Source of the DNA: Marinobacter confluentis
GTDB taxonomy: Bacteria; Pseudomonadota; Gammaproteobacteria; Pseudomonadales; Oleiphilaceae
Length of the DNA stretch: 64,000 nt
Reading direction: 5' to 3'
Assembly: GCF_004785685.1 (NCBI RefSeq)
Contig: NZ_SRPF01000002.1
Span: 310,001 to 374,000 of the forward strand
Below are positions 19,900-29,996 of the stretch, in pieces. The position numbers were made by a program, and so were the translations under genes. The notes below the pieces were generated by a model. It searched no databases and was not told the DNA's origin. It was given only the letters and a program-made list of their open reading frames with translations. The stretch's first letter is position 1; every line of letters begins with the position of its first letter.

Positions 19900-20874
19900 T
19901 TGAACGCCAACGATTCCAGACAATTCGATTTACACCCGGTGGACCAGGGCCGACTGGCTGCGCTTTGTGGGCAGTTTGATGAGCACCTGAAACACATAGA
20001 ACGGCGCATGAACGTGAAAGTCGGGCGTCGGGGGCATCATTTCCGGGTGGAAGGGGAAACCGAACACGTGGCCGCGGCCACTGAGGTGATTCGGCATCTT
20101 TATCGGGAAACCGAGGCCACGAACGACATCTCCCCGGACATGGTTCACCTGTTTATCCGGGAAACCGGTTTCGAACGTCTTGCCGAGGATGTGCCTTACA
20201 AAGGCGCCGTTACCGTCATCAAAACGCCGAAGCTGCAGGCGAAACCGCGTGGCGAGAACCAGCAGAAGTACCTGCACAACATCCGCACCCACGATGTGAA
20301 TTTTGGCATTGGGCCGGCTGGTACCGGTAAAACCTGGCTGGCAGTGGCCTGTGCAGTGGAGGCGCTGAAAGACGAGCAGGTAAAACGCATCCTCCTGGTC
20401 CGACCGGCGGTGGAAGCTGGGGAAAAGCTAGGGTTTCTTCCTGGCGATCTGGCCCAGAAAGTCGATCCCTACCTGCGCCCACTCTATGACGCCCTCTATG
20501 AGATGCTCGGATTTGACCACGTCACCCGGCTGATCGAAAAAAGTGTGATCGAGATTGCGCCGCTGGCGTTCATGCGGGGCCGCACGCTTAACAATTCGTT
20601 TATCATCCTGGACGAAAGCCAGAACACCACCCGCGAACAGATGAAGATGTTCCTGACCCGGATCGGTTTTGGCTCAACGGCGGTCATCACCGGCGATACC
20701 ACCCAGGTGGATCTGCCACGGGGCCAGAATAGCGGCTTGATACACGCGGCTTCTGTGCTGAGCGATGTATCCGGAATCGGCTTTACCCGGTTCGAATCCC
20801 GGGACGTGGTCCGGCATCCTCTGGTTCAGCGTATTGTTGAAGCCTATGATGTATTTGACGATGGGGGCGCCTGA
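19900..20874 (+). CDS. ybeZ: PhoH-like ATPase YbeZ
   Basis: YbeZ is a PhoH-family P-loop ATPase linked to the endoribonuclease YbeY and to RNA metabolism and 16S rRNA quality control. The product (324 residues) aligns with E. coli YbeZ throughout: Walker [28 protein letters not shown], and Walker [10 protein letters not shown]. The frame is open back to 19768 through palindrome 5, but TTG 19900 gives [13 protein letters not shown], matching the family start, and has GGAG 5 bp upstream; ATG 19855 is the alternative. It heads ybeZ-ybeY-corC-lnt, with 5 bp between it and ybeY. Confidence 0.93.
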   Translation: MNANDSRQFDLHPVDQGRLAALCGQFDEHLKHIERRMNVKVGRRGHHFRVEGETEHVAAATEVIRHLYRETEATNDISPDMVHLFIRETGFERLAEDVPYKGAVTVIKTPKLQAKPRGENQQKYLHNIRTHDVNFGIGPAGTGKTWLAVACAVEALKDEQVKRILLVRPAVEAGEKLGFLPGDLAQKVDPYLRPLYDALYEMLGFDHVTRLIEKSVIEIAPLAFMRGRTLNNSFIILDESQNTTREQMKMFLTRIGFGSTAVITGDTTQVDLPRGQNSGLIHAASVLSDVSGIGFTRFESRDVVRHPLVQRIVEAYDVFDDGGA

Positions 20875-20879
20875 GCACT

Positions 20880-21353
20880 GTGGCCAGTCTGACGGTCGAT
20901 ATTCAGCTTGCCACTGACGATGGCGGCATACCCGCGGACGACTCTTTTCAGACATGGGCGGAAACGGCATGGCTGGGCGACGAGGAGTCCGAGGTGACCA
21001 TTCGCATTGTTGATTCGGCGGAAAGCGCGGAACTCAACGCGCAGTATCGCAATAAAACCGGGCCAACCAACGTGCTGTCCTTCCCATTTGAGGCGCCAGC
21101 CGGTATAACGGTGCCGTTAGCCGGTGATTTGATCATCTGCGCACCAGTGGTCGAAAAGGAGGCCCGCGAACAGCGGAAGACCCCCTCGGAGCACTGGGCT
21201 CATATGGTGGTGCATGGCATGTTGCACCTTCAGGGCTACGACCATATTGAAGACGATGAGGCCGAGGCCATGGAAGCCCTCGAAATCCGGTTGCTCGCGC
21301 AACTCGGATTCTGCAACCCTTACGAAACAGAGGATACGGAAAAAGACTCATGA
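20880..21353 (+). CDS. ybeY: rRNA maturation endoribonuclease YbeY
   Basis: YbeY is a zinc metalloendoribonuclease needed for 16S rRNA 3'-end maturation and ribosome quality control. The 157-residue protein has the diagnostic metal site [11 protein letters not shown], with H112, H116 and H122, preceded by the substrate-groove segment [13 protein letters not shown]. It starts at GTG 20880, 5 bp after ybeZ, and overlaps the next gene corC by 4 bp, so translation of ybeZ, ybeY and corC is probably coupled. Confidence 0.96.
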   Translation: MASLTVDIQLATDDGGIPADDSFQTWAETAWLGDEESEVTIRIVDSAESAELNAQYRNKTGPTNVLSFPFEAPAGITVPLAGDLIICAPVVEKEAREQRKTPSEHWAHMVVHGMLHLQGYDHIEDDEAEAMEALEIRLLAQLGFCNPYETEDTEKDS

Positions 21354-22201
21354 GCGACGATCAGTCGAGTCGCAGTCAGGGCAACAGCAAGTCCTGGCTG
21401 GAACGTATATCACAGGCCTTTTCCAGCGGGCCTGAGTCCGTCGAGGACGTGCTGGAAATCCTTCGTGATGCCGAGTCAGAAAGCATCATAGACGCCGATG
21501 CCATGAGCATCATCGAAGGCGCCATGCAGGTTATCGATATGCGGGTGGATGAAATCATGATCCCCCGCTCCCAGATGGTGACTGTGAAAGCCTCCCAGGA
21601 TCCGAAAGAGTTCCTGCCCGAGGTCATCAGTGCCGCCCACAGCCGCTATCCGGTCATTGGCGACAGCCAGGACGATGTTATCGGGATTCTGCTGGCGAAG
21701 GATCTGCTGCCACTCGCCCTGAATGACGACCTGAACTGGAACCGCATCCGTGAAATCCTGCGCCCGCCCACCTTTGTTCCCGAGAGTAAACGGTTGAATC
21801 AGCTACTCAAGGAATTCAAGGAAACCCGCAACCACATGGCGATTGTGGTGGACGAATACGGCGGGACTGCCGGGCTGATTACCATTGAAGACGTGCTTGA
21901 GCAGATCGTTGGCGAGATCGAAGACGAGCACGATTTCGACGAAGAAACCCACATCAAGGCCCGCAGCGATGGCACCTTTGCCGTCAAGGCTGTCACCCCG
22001 GTCGACGACTTCAACGAGTTCTTTGAAACCCAGCTGGATGAAGAGGAATTCGATACCATCGGTGGTGTGGTACTGAAGGAATTCGGCCACCTGCCCCGTC
22101 GCGGTGAAACCGTGGAATGCCAGGGGCTGGAATTTACCATTGCCAACGCCGATAACCGGGTAATCCGTCTGCTTCAGGTCTCTCGCAACAATGAGCAATA
22201 G
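21350..22201 (+). CDS. corC: CBS-domain transporter-associated protein CorC (YbeX)
   Basis: CorC/YbeX carries two CBS domains (about residues 70-190, with [10 protein letters not shown] and [22 protein letters not shown]) and a C-terminal CorC_HlyC domain ([17 protein letters not shown]). The 283-residue protein has no membrane segments. The family was linked to Mg/Co efflux, and in E. coli YbeX is also tied to ribosome homeostasis, consistent with its place between ybeY and lnt. ATG 21350 overlaps the ybeY stop (ATGA), and its 3' end overlaps lnt by 11 bp. Biochemical function is unsettled. Confidence 0.93.
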   Translation: MSDDQSSRSQGNSKSWLERISQAFSSGPESVEDVLEILRDAESESIIDADAMSIIEGAMQVIDMRVDEIMIPRSQMVTVKASQDPKEFLPEVISAAHSRYPVIGDSQDDVIGILLAKDLLPLALNDDLNWNRIREILRPPTFVPESKRLNQLLKEFKETRNHMAIVVDEYGGTAGLITIEDVLEQIVGEIEDEHDFDEETHIKARSDGTFAVKAVTPVDDFNEFFETQLDEEEFDTIGGVVLKEFGHLPRRGETVECQGLEFTIANADNRVIRLLQVSRNNEQ

Positions 22202-23738
22202 CCCCCGGGCGACGGCAATGCCATCCGTTCTACTGCAACAAAACTGGCCTCGCGCTCTGCTGCTTGTCGCAGCGGGCGCAGTCCAGACACTGACCTTTTC
22301 ACCATTCAACTGGTGGTGGCTGGGGCCGGTTTCGGTTTTCCTGATTCTACTGTGCTGCCTACCACTGGCCTCAAACAGGCTGTTTCGTGCCGGCTGGCTT
22401 ACCGGTCTTGGGCTGTTCGGCTCCGGTGCAAGCTGGGTCTACGTCAGCATCAGCGAGCACGGCAATACCTCCGTTCCCCTGGCGATCCTGCTGACGGCAA
22501 TCTTTGTAGCCGGGCTGGCACTATTTCACGGCCTGGCGTTCTGGGCCTGGGGCAAGCTGGCCAAAGACAGCAATATCCGGCGGCTGATTCTGTTTCCCGC
22601 AGTCTGGATTCTCGGCGACTGGGTCCGGGGCTGGCTGCTGACGGGGTTTCCCTGGCTCTATCTGGGAACCGCCCATGTGGACGGACCTCTCGGCGGATTT
22701 GCACCGCTGCTGGGCGTTCACGGCCTGACCTTCTGGGTGACGGTCACCGGCTGCGGCGCCATCGCCTGCTGGTGGCTGGTGCGAAATACCCGATACGCCA
22801 GTGCGGCCATTGTCGCTGTGACGGTGCTTCTGCCCTGGGTCACCGGCCCTGCGCTCTCCAGCGCCAACTGGACGGAACTGGCTGAAGAACCCACAAGCTT
22901 CGCCTCGATGCAGGGCAACATCCCCCAGCAGATCAAATGGGACCCGGATTTTCTGCGGGACCAGATTGTTGCCTATCTGGAAATGACCAACGGCCACTGG
23001 GACACCGACCTGATTCTATGGCCGGAGACCGCAATCCCGATTCCCCAGGACCAGGCCGGCGCCATTATCGAGCGCATCAGCGATGATCTGGGCGAAAACA
23101 GCACCCTGATCACCGGCATTCCCTGGTACGGTTTCAGCGACCGCGTCGAGGATTTCACCTTCCATAACAGCGTGATGGCCATTGGCAACGGCGGCGGAAT
23201 TTACCACAAACAGAAACTGGTGCCCTTTGGCGAGTATGTACCATTGCAACAGTGGCTGCGAGGCCTGATCGGCTTTTTCGACCTGCCCATGTCCAGCTTC
23301 AGCCGGGGCCCGTCTGACCAGCAGCCTCTGGACGCCAACGGCATCAATATCATGCCGTTTATATGCTACGAAGTGGCCTACCCGGATTTCGTCGCGTTCA
23401 ACGCCTACAACAGCGGCCTGCTGTTGACCATCAGCAACGACGGCTGGTTCGGCGATTCCATCGGCCCTCTGCAACACCTGCAGATTGCCCGCATGCGGGC
23501 CCTGGAAACCGGCCGGTACATGCTGCGAGGCACCAACAACGGCGTGACGGCCATTATCGATGACAAGGGCCGGATCACCGAGTCGATTCCCCAATTCGAG
23601 CGGGCGGTGATGACCGGCGAAGTCCACGTCGCCGAGGGCAGTACGCCCTTCATGCTATCGGGTTCATGGCCGGTGCTGACGCTGGCGGCGATCCTGATTG
23701 TCTTTGTGCGTGAGCGGGTGATTCCCAAGCCACGCTAA
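22191..23738 (+). CDS. lnt: Apolipoprotein N-acyltransferase
   Basis: Lnt adds the third acyl chain to the N-terminal cysteine of lipoproteins in the inner membrane. The 515-residue protein has six to seven N-terminal membrane helices (residues about 20-210), a periplasmic nitrilase domain with the triad E279 (WPETAIP), K340 (YHKQKLVPFGEY) and C392 (FICYEVAYP), and a final helix near residue 490. The K-C spacing of 52 equals that of E. coli Lnt. It starts at ATG 22191 inside corC (ATG 22218 is possible). It ends the ybeZYX-lnt operon and converges on ybeL with 12 bp between stops. Confidence 0.95.
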   Translation: MSNSPRATAMPSVLLQQNWPRALLLVAAGAVQTLTFSPFNWWWLGPVSVFLILLCCLPLASNRLFRAGWLTGLGLFGSGASWVYVSISEHGNTSVPLAILLTAIFVAGLALFHGLAFWAWGKLAKDSNIRRLILFPAVWILGDWVRGWLLTGFPWLYLGTAHVDGPLGGFAPLLGVHGLTFWVTVTGCGAIACWWLVRNTRYASAAIVAVTVLLPWVTGPALSSANWTELAEEPTSFASMQGNIPQQIKWDPDFLRDQIVAYLEMTNGHWDTDLILWPETAIPIPQDQAGAIIERISDDLGENSTLITGIPWYGFSDRVEDFTFHNSVMAIGNGGGIYHKQKLVPFGEYVPLQQWLRGLIGFFDLPMSSFSRGPSDQQPLDANGINIMPFICYEVAYPDFVAFNAYNSGLLLTISNDGWFGDSIGPLQHLQIARMRALETGRYMLRGTNNGVTAIIDDKGRITESIPQFERAVMTGEVHVAEGSTPFMLSGSWPVLTLAAILIVFVRERVIPKPR

Positions 23739-23750
23739 TCCGACCTACTT

Positions 23751-24299
23751 TTATTCGGTTTTACGGGGCCAGCGGCTGGTTACCCGCTCATAGTAGTGCG
23801 AATCACAGGCATCACAGGGCTCCAGGTGGCTGGTTGCGGTCAGGCAGCGCATATGGCCGCAGTTCAGGCATTTGAACATGCCGGCAGTGGCCACCTCGCC
23901 GCTGATGTACTGACTGGGCGCGTGGGTTTCGAGTTTCTGGCTCAGTTCCAGGGTATCCAGCTTCGTTTTATCCGCTACTGAGAACAGCATGTTCGCCAGC
24001 TGATGCTCCAGCATCGAAATGTCCAGTTGCAACCACTCGCTGAGGCCCTCGCCGGTTTCCTCGACGAAGTGAAGCAGATGCTCCAGATCCCGCTGAAGAT
24101 ACTCACCGAGCAAAGCGACCTCTTCGCGGGTCATTTCTGCCAGTTCGTACTCAAACTCCGCCGCCCGCTCGATTTCCTCTTTCAGCGTATCCCGGGTAGT
24201 TTCCTCCATGTCGCTGAGCCGGGCCTGAACCCGTTCCAGCATGCGGTCATAGGCTTCAAGGGCCTTGCCTGAGAAATGTGTTCGTTCCTGTTCTTTCAT
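23751..24299 (-). CDS. ybeL: Zinc-ribbon DUF1451 protein YbeL
   Basis: This 182-residue protein belongs to the DUF1451 family, whose E. coli member YbeL is also next to leuS. Residues 10-110 are charged, coiled-coil-like helix (LERVQARLSDMEETTRDTL). The C-terminus is a zinc ribbon with two CxxC knuckles, CLNCGH and CDACDS, separated by 17 residues, after a conserved YISGEVATAG linker. A 263-codon frame exists, but its first 81 codons cross a palindromic repeat; ATG 24299 has AAGGAG 8 bp upstream. Function is unknown. Zinc binding is expected from the four cysteines. Confidence 0.87.
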   Translation of the reverse strand: MKEQERTHFSGKALEAYDRMLERVQARLSDMEETTRDTLKEEIERAAEFEYELAEMTREEVALLGEYLQRDLEHLLHFVEETGEGLSEWLQLDISMLEHQLANMLFSVADKTKLDTLELSQKLETHAPSQYISGEVATAGMFKCLNCGHMRCLTATSHLEPCDACDSHYYERVTSRWPRKTE

Positions 24300-24336
24300 G
24301 GCCGCTCCTTTTTTGGTCAGACTACGGTTGCAGCGC

Positions 24337-24440
24337 CGGGGTGGGGATAGCCTTTGCGGGACACGCTGTGAATACGTCCATGTAAGCTTGACTTCAGCAT
24401 CCATGCTGAAGACAGTCCCGCAAAGGCTATCCCCACCCCG
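24337..24440 (+). repeat. Intergenic palindromic element, copy 6
   Basis: The arms (24337-24362 and 24415-24440) are perfectly complementary over 26 bp. The core carries ACGCTGTGAATACGTCCATG, a weak TAC/GTA hairpin, GCTTGA, and a perfect hairpin CTTCAGCAT-CC-ATGCTGAAG (24392-24411). It belongs to the same subtype as copies 5 and 7. Confidence 0.88.
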
Positions 24441-24490
24441 ACACCAGACATCGGAGGTTACCGTAGGAGGCTGACTCCCAATGCCCGGGG

Positions 24491-24592
24491 CAGAGCGGGT
24501 ATGGCTGTTCAGGGATGTCAAAAACAGGGATGTTTTTGTCAAGCGTACAGGGACGTATTCACAGCGTGCCCTGAACAGCCATACCCGCTCTG
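24491..24592 (-). repeat. Intergenic palindromic element, copy 7
   Basis: The arms (24491-24514 and 24569-24592) are perfectly complementary over 24 bp. Read on the minus strand the core repeats copy 6 (ACGCTGTGAATACGTCC, GCTTGACA), but the second hairpin is a wholly different perfect inverted repeat, CAAAAACA-GGGA-TGTTTTTG (24519-24538). It is inverted relative to copy 6, 50 bp away. Confidence 0.88.
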
Positions 24593-24698
24593 ACCTACAC
24601 CGGCACTATAAGCATGGCACAGGATGAAGAATTTGGCAGGCTACCTGTAAGGCCTTCTGTGCGTTAGAATGTTCGGCCTCTTCGGACATCTATTTTAA

Positions 24699-27311
<2,613 letters not shown>

Positions 27312-27312
27312 T

Positions 27313-27837
27313 ATGCCACGGGCGCCGGTTTTTCTGTGCCTGATTGTGAGCCTGGCCCTGGCGGGTTGCGGCTTTCAGCTGAGAGGCGCCTCCAACGTAC
27401 CTGAGGCTGTCCAGCCGCTGGCCCTGCAATGCGAAACGCCGATCCCGGATCGGCTCTGCCGGGCCATAAAAAACCAGCTGGAGCTGGGCAGTGTCCGTAT
27501 CGCCGATGCCGACAGCGCCAAAGCAGTGCTCCGGCTGAGCGAGTTCCGCCAGGAAAGGCGGGCCAATGCGGTTACCGCGAGAGCCGCAGCGGCGGAATAC
27601 ACTCTCAGGCAAAGCGTCGGGGTAGAGGTGATTTCTGCGGATCAGACGCCCCTGCTGGCCACTGAAAGGGTAACCAGTGCAGAAACCTACCGTTACGACG
27701 AAACCAACGTGCTGGCCAAGCAGCGGGAAGAGGACACCCTCCAGGACCAGTTGGCGGAGCGCCTCGCACAGCAGATACTGTTCCGCCTGGCGCCGTTGAA
27801 CCAGACACGTCTGGATTCCCTTGAGGCCGCAGAGTGA
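27313..27837 (+). CDS. lptE: LPS-assembly lipoprotein LptE
   Basis: LptE is the outer-membrane lipoprotein that plugs the LptD barrel and helps deliver lipopolysaccharide to the cell surface. The 174-residue product has a lipoprotein signal peptide with lipobox LALAGC and lipidated C19, followed by GFQLRG, the family hallmark. The C-terminal half is helical (LQDQLAERLAQQILFRL). ATG 27313 follows the leuS stop by one base; a longer frame from 27271 lies within leuS and is not used. The 3' end overlaps holA by 4 bp. Confidence 0.94.
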   Translation: MPRAPVFLCLIVSLALAGCGFQLRGASNVPEAVQPLALQCETPIPDRLCRAIKNQLELGSVRIADADSAKAVLRLSEFRQERRANAVTARAAAAEYTLRQSVGVEVISADQTPLLATERVTSAETYRYDETNVLAKQREEDTLQDQLAERLAQQILFRLAPLNQTRLDSLEAAE

Positions 27838-28871
27838 AAATACAGGCCAACCAGCTCGAGCAACAACTGGAGAAAGGCCTCTCTCCTGTCTATCTGGTGT
27901 CTGGCGACGAAGCCCTGCTGGTGCAGGAATCCTGTGATCGCATCCGAAAAGCCGCCCGGAATGCGGGCTACCAGGACCGGCTGACCTTTCACGCCGATCC
28001 GCAGTTTGACTGGAATCGGGTTGGTGAGGAATTCAGCGCGCTGTCGCTGTTTGCCGAGAAAAGACGCATCGAGATTCACTTACCCAGCGGCAAGCTGGGG
28101 GATGGCCGGGCGGTTATCGAGCATTTTCTGCAGGACCCGCCGGAAGACATCATTCTGATTCTGATCAGCGCCCGCCTGGATGCTGCAGAGACCAAACGCA
28201 AATGGTACAAGGCACTGCAACAGACCGGGACCCATCTTCCCCTCTGGCCCATCGACGCCGACAAATTTCCCGGCTGGCTTCAGCAGCGTGCCCGGCAGCA
28301 GGGCATCAGCCTGACCCGAGGCGCACTCAACCTGCTTGCTGAGCGCCTTGAAGGTAATCTGCTTGCGGCCAGCCAGGAGCTGGACCGGCTGGCTTTATTC
28401 GCCGGGGACAGCACCGTTGATGAGGCGTCCATCGAAGCAGCGGTTCAGGACAGCTCCCGCTTTAACGGTTTCGAGCTGATCAGCGAAACCCTGGCCGGCC
28501 GCGCAACTCATGCCCGCAAAATCGCTGGCGCCCTTCAGCAGGAAGGTGAGAATCCACTGGGATTTCTGACCGTGCTGACCCGTGACCTGAATCTGGCACT
28601 GGAACTTCGCATTGCAACGGCCAGACAGTCAGGCGGCGAGAACGCCTCCGGGTTTCTCAAAAAACGCGGCGTCTTCCAGCCCCAGAGAGCGCGAGCCATT
28701 GAGCAGGCCGCCAGACGCCTGAGCCGGGCACAATTGAATTCCGCTTTTGAACTTTGCAGTGCCGCCGACCGTGCCGCCAAGGGCTTCGATTCCCTGCCTC
28801 CCTGGCACCACATTCAGGACCTGATCACCCTTCTGGCCCAACCGGATAGACGCATTTCCGATACACCTTGA
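27834..28871 (+). CDS. holA: DNA polymerase III subunit delta
   Basis: HolA (delta) is the subunit of the clamp loader that opens the beta sliding clamp during DNA replication. The 345-residue protein matches the family: N-terminal QLEQQLEKGLSPVYLVSGDE with the degenerate P-loop position, a lid region near residues 100-140, and a helical collar domain containing RDLNLALELR. It starts at GTG 27834 within the last codons of lptE (GTGA overlap), so it is probably translationally coupled. It is last in leuS-lptE-holA. Confidence 0.95.
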   Translation: MKIQANQLEQQLEKGLSPVYLVSGDEALLVQESCDRIRKAARNAGYQDRLTFHADPQFDWNRVGEEFSALSLFAEKRRIEIHLPSGKLGDGRAVIEHFLQDPPEDIILILISARLDAAETKRKWYKALQQTGTHLPLWPIDADKFPGWLQQRARQQGISLTRGALNLLAERLEGNLLAASQELDRLALFAGDSTVDEASIEAAVQDSSRFNGFELISETLAGRATHARKIAGALQQEGENPLGFLTVLTRDLNLALELRIATARQSGGENASGFLKKRGVFQPQRARAIEQAARRLSRAQLNSAFELCSAADRAAKGFDSLPPWHHIQDLITLLAQPDRRISDTP

Positions 28872-28930
28872 AAAACACCTTCACTGGCCACACTGTCCGT
28901 ACTGAAGACATCTGAGAAGGAGGTTTTATC

Positions 28931-29194
28931 ATGAGTGTTCGAGACGAACTGAAACAGCTTTCCGAGAAAGTGAAAACCTATCGCGACGAAGCCCGGGTTC
29001 AACTTCACCTTGCCGGAGAAGAGGTCAAGGACGAATGGGATGATCTTGAAAAAGACTGGGAAAAATTTCGCGGGCGCGTAGACGAACTCTGGCACGATGC
29101 TGAAGACGCCTCCAAAGACGTGCGGGAAAAAACACATGAGCTGGGTGAAAGCCTGAAATCAGCCTATGAGAACTTGCGAAATCGCCTGAAATAA
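28931..29194 (+). CDS. Small charged helical protein of unknown function
   Basis: This 87-residue protein is almost entirely Lys/Glu/Asp/Arg-rich with hydrophobic residues every three to four positions (LKQLSEKVKTYRDEARVQL, then WDDLEKDWEKFRGRVDELW), predicting one or two long amphipathic helices or a coiled coil. It has no signal peptide, membrane segment or cysteine. A strong AAGGAGG lies 7 bp before ATG 28931, so it is very likely translated. It sits 59 bp after holA. It resembles apolipoprotein-like or stress-associated helical proteins in composition only. No function can be assigned. Confidence 0.72.
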   Translation: MSVRDELKQLSEKVKTYRDEARVQLHLAGEEVKDEWDDLEKDWEKFRGRVDELWHDAEDASKDVREKTHELGESLKSAYENLRNRLK

Positions 29195-29225
29195 TCGTGA
29201 CGGCGTTAACACTTTCATACAAAGC

Positions 29226-29243
29226 CCGCGCCAAAAAGCGCGG
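29226..29243. repeat. Small G/C hairpin
   Basis: CCGCGC-CAAAAA-GCGCGG forms a 6-bp stem 32 bp after the stop of the small helical protein. No T-run follows on the plus strand, so a terminator role is uncertain. Confidence 0.3.
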
Positions 29244-29352
29244 AATGCGTCAATTCTTGTGTCATACTTCGCATTAATGGTGAATAAAGCGTCATTTTTC
29301 TGACTTCACCAGGTCAGGGATGACGCTTGAAACACTAAGAGGTATGACCGTT

Positions 29353-29991
29353 ATGAAAGCGCTTCTCTATTTCCTCATTGCTCTTCCCGTCCTTGCCTTT
29401 TCATCACTGGTAACCGGCGAAAACACCCGCTTCAGCGACCCGGAAAGCGTCGTCAAGAACCAGTTCTGGGGCAACCTGTACGCTGACGGAGGCTCAACCT
29501 TTTTCTGCAACGAACCCTTTAGCAACAAAGGCTTCCTTCTGACCGATGGCTATATCTATCCGCTGTCTCAGGTGCGTAGCGCGCTGGATTGTGGCACCAG
29601 TAGCCAGTGCATCAAGGACGACCGTTACCGGCAGATTGCCTCAGACCTTCACAATATCGTGCCGGTCAGCAGCCGCATTGAAATGTCACGCCGCCATTCC
29701 CGTTATGAAGAACTGGGATCAACCGGCGGCGCCCCTGATGAATGTGGTATCCGCGAAAGCGCACAGTTCTTTGAACCACCAGCAGGCGTAAAGGGAGACA
29801 TTGCGCGCACGGTTGCCTATATGGTCAGTACCTACAACCTGCCCTGGGCCGGCGCGCATCGAGTGTTCCTGGGCTGGAACCAGATGGATCCGCCGGACGA
29901 CCGGGAACTGACGCGACATCAGCTGGTGTCCGACATTCAGGGTAATGAGAACCCCTTCGTGCTGGATCCATCATTGGTGGAACAGCTCTGA
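29353..29991 (+). CDS. Secreted endonuclease I family nuclease
   Basis: This 212-residue protein belongs to the EndA/Dns family of His-Me-finger nucleases, which are periplasmic or secreted DNases used for nutrient acquisition or limiting DNA uptake. Residues 1-21 (KALLYFLIALPVLAFSSLV) form a signal peptide. The catalytic segment DLHNIVP places the active His at residue 100, and FEPPAGVKGDIARTVAYM plus a WNQMDPPD metal-site region follow. Three cysteine-containing segments (FCNEP, LDCG/QCIKD, DECG) suggest disulphides. AGAGG lies 10 bp before ATG 29353; ATG 29344 and 29320 are alternatives. It converges on the next gene with only 5 bp between stops. Confidence 0.88.
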   Translation: MKALLYFLIALPVLAFSSLVTGENTRFSDPESVVKNQFWGNLYADGGSTFFCNEPFSNKGFLLTDGYIYPLSQVRSALDCGTSSQCIKDDRYRQIASDLHNIVPVSSRIEMSRRHSRYEELGSTGGAPDECGIRESAQFFEPPAGVKGDIARTVAYMVSTYNLPWAGAHRVFLGWNQMDPPDDRELTRHQLVSDIQGNENPFVLDPSLVEQL

Positions 29992-29996
29992 TCCTG

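Noticed and set aside
24302..24542. N-terminal 81-residue extension of YbeL
   Set aside because: It reads through palindromic elements with no homology, while ATG 24299 has a strong SD and gives the family length.
7489..24592. Integron attC sites or a cassette array as explanation for the long palindromes
   Set aside because: attC sites alternate with mobile gene cassettes and carry conserved R'/R'' core sites; here elements lie between conserved housekeeping genes, arms differ between loci, and no integrase is present.
7489..24592. CRISPR array
   Set aside because: Copies are kilobases apart, inverted as often as direct, and there are no regular short spacers or cas genes.
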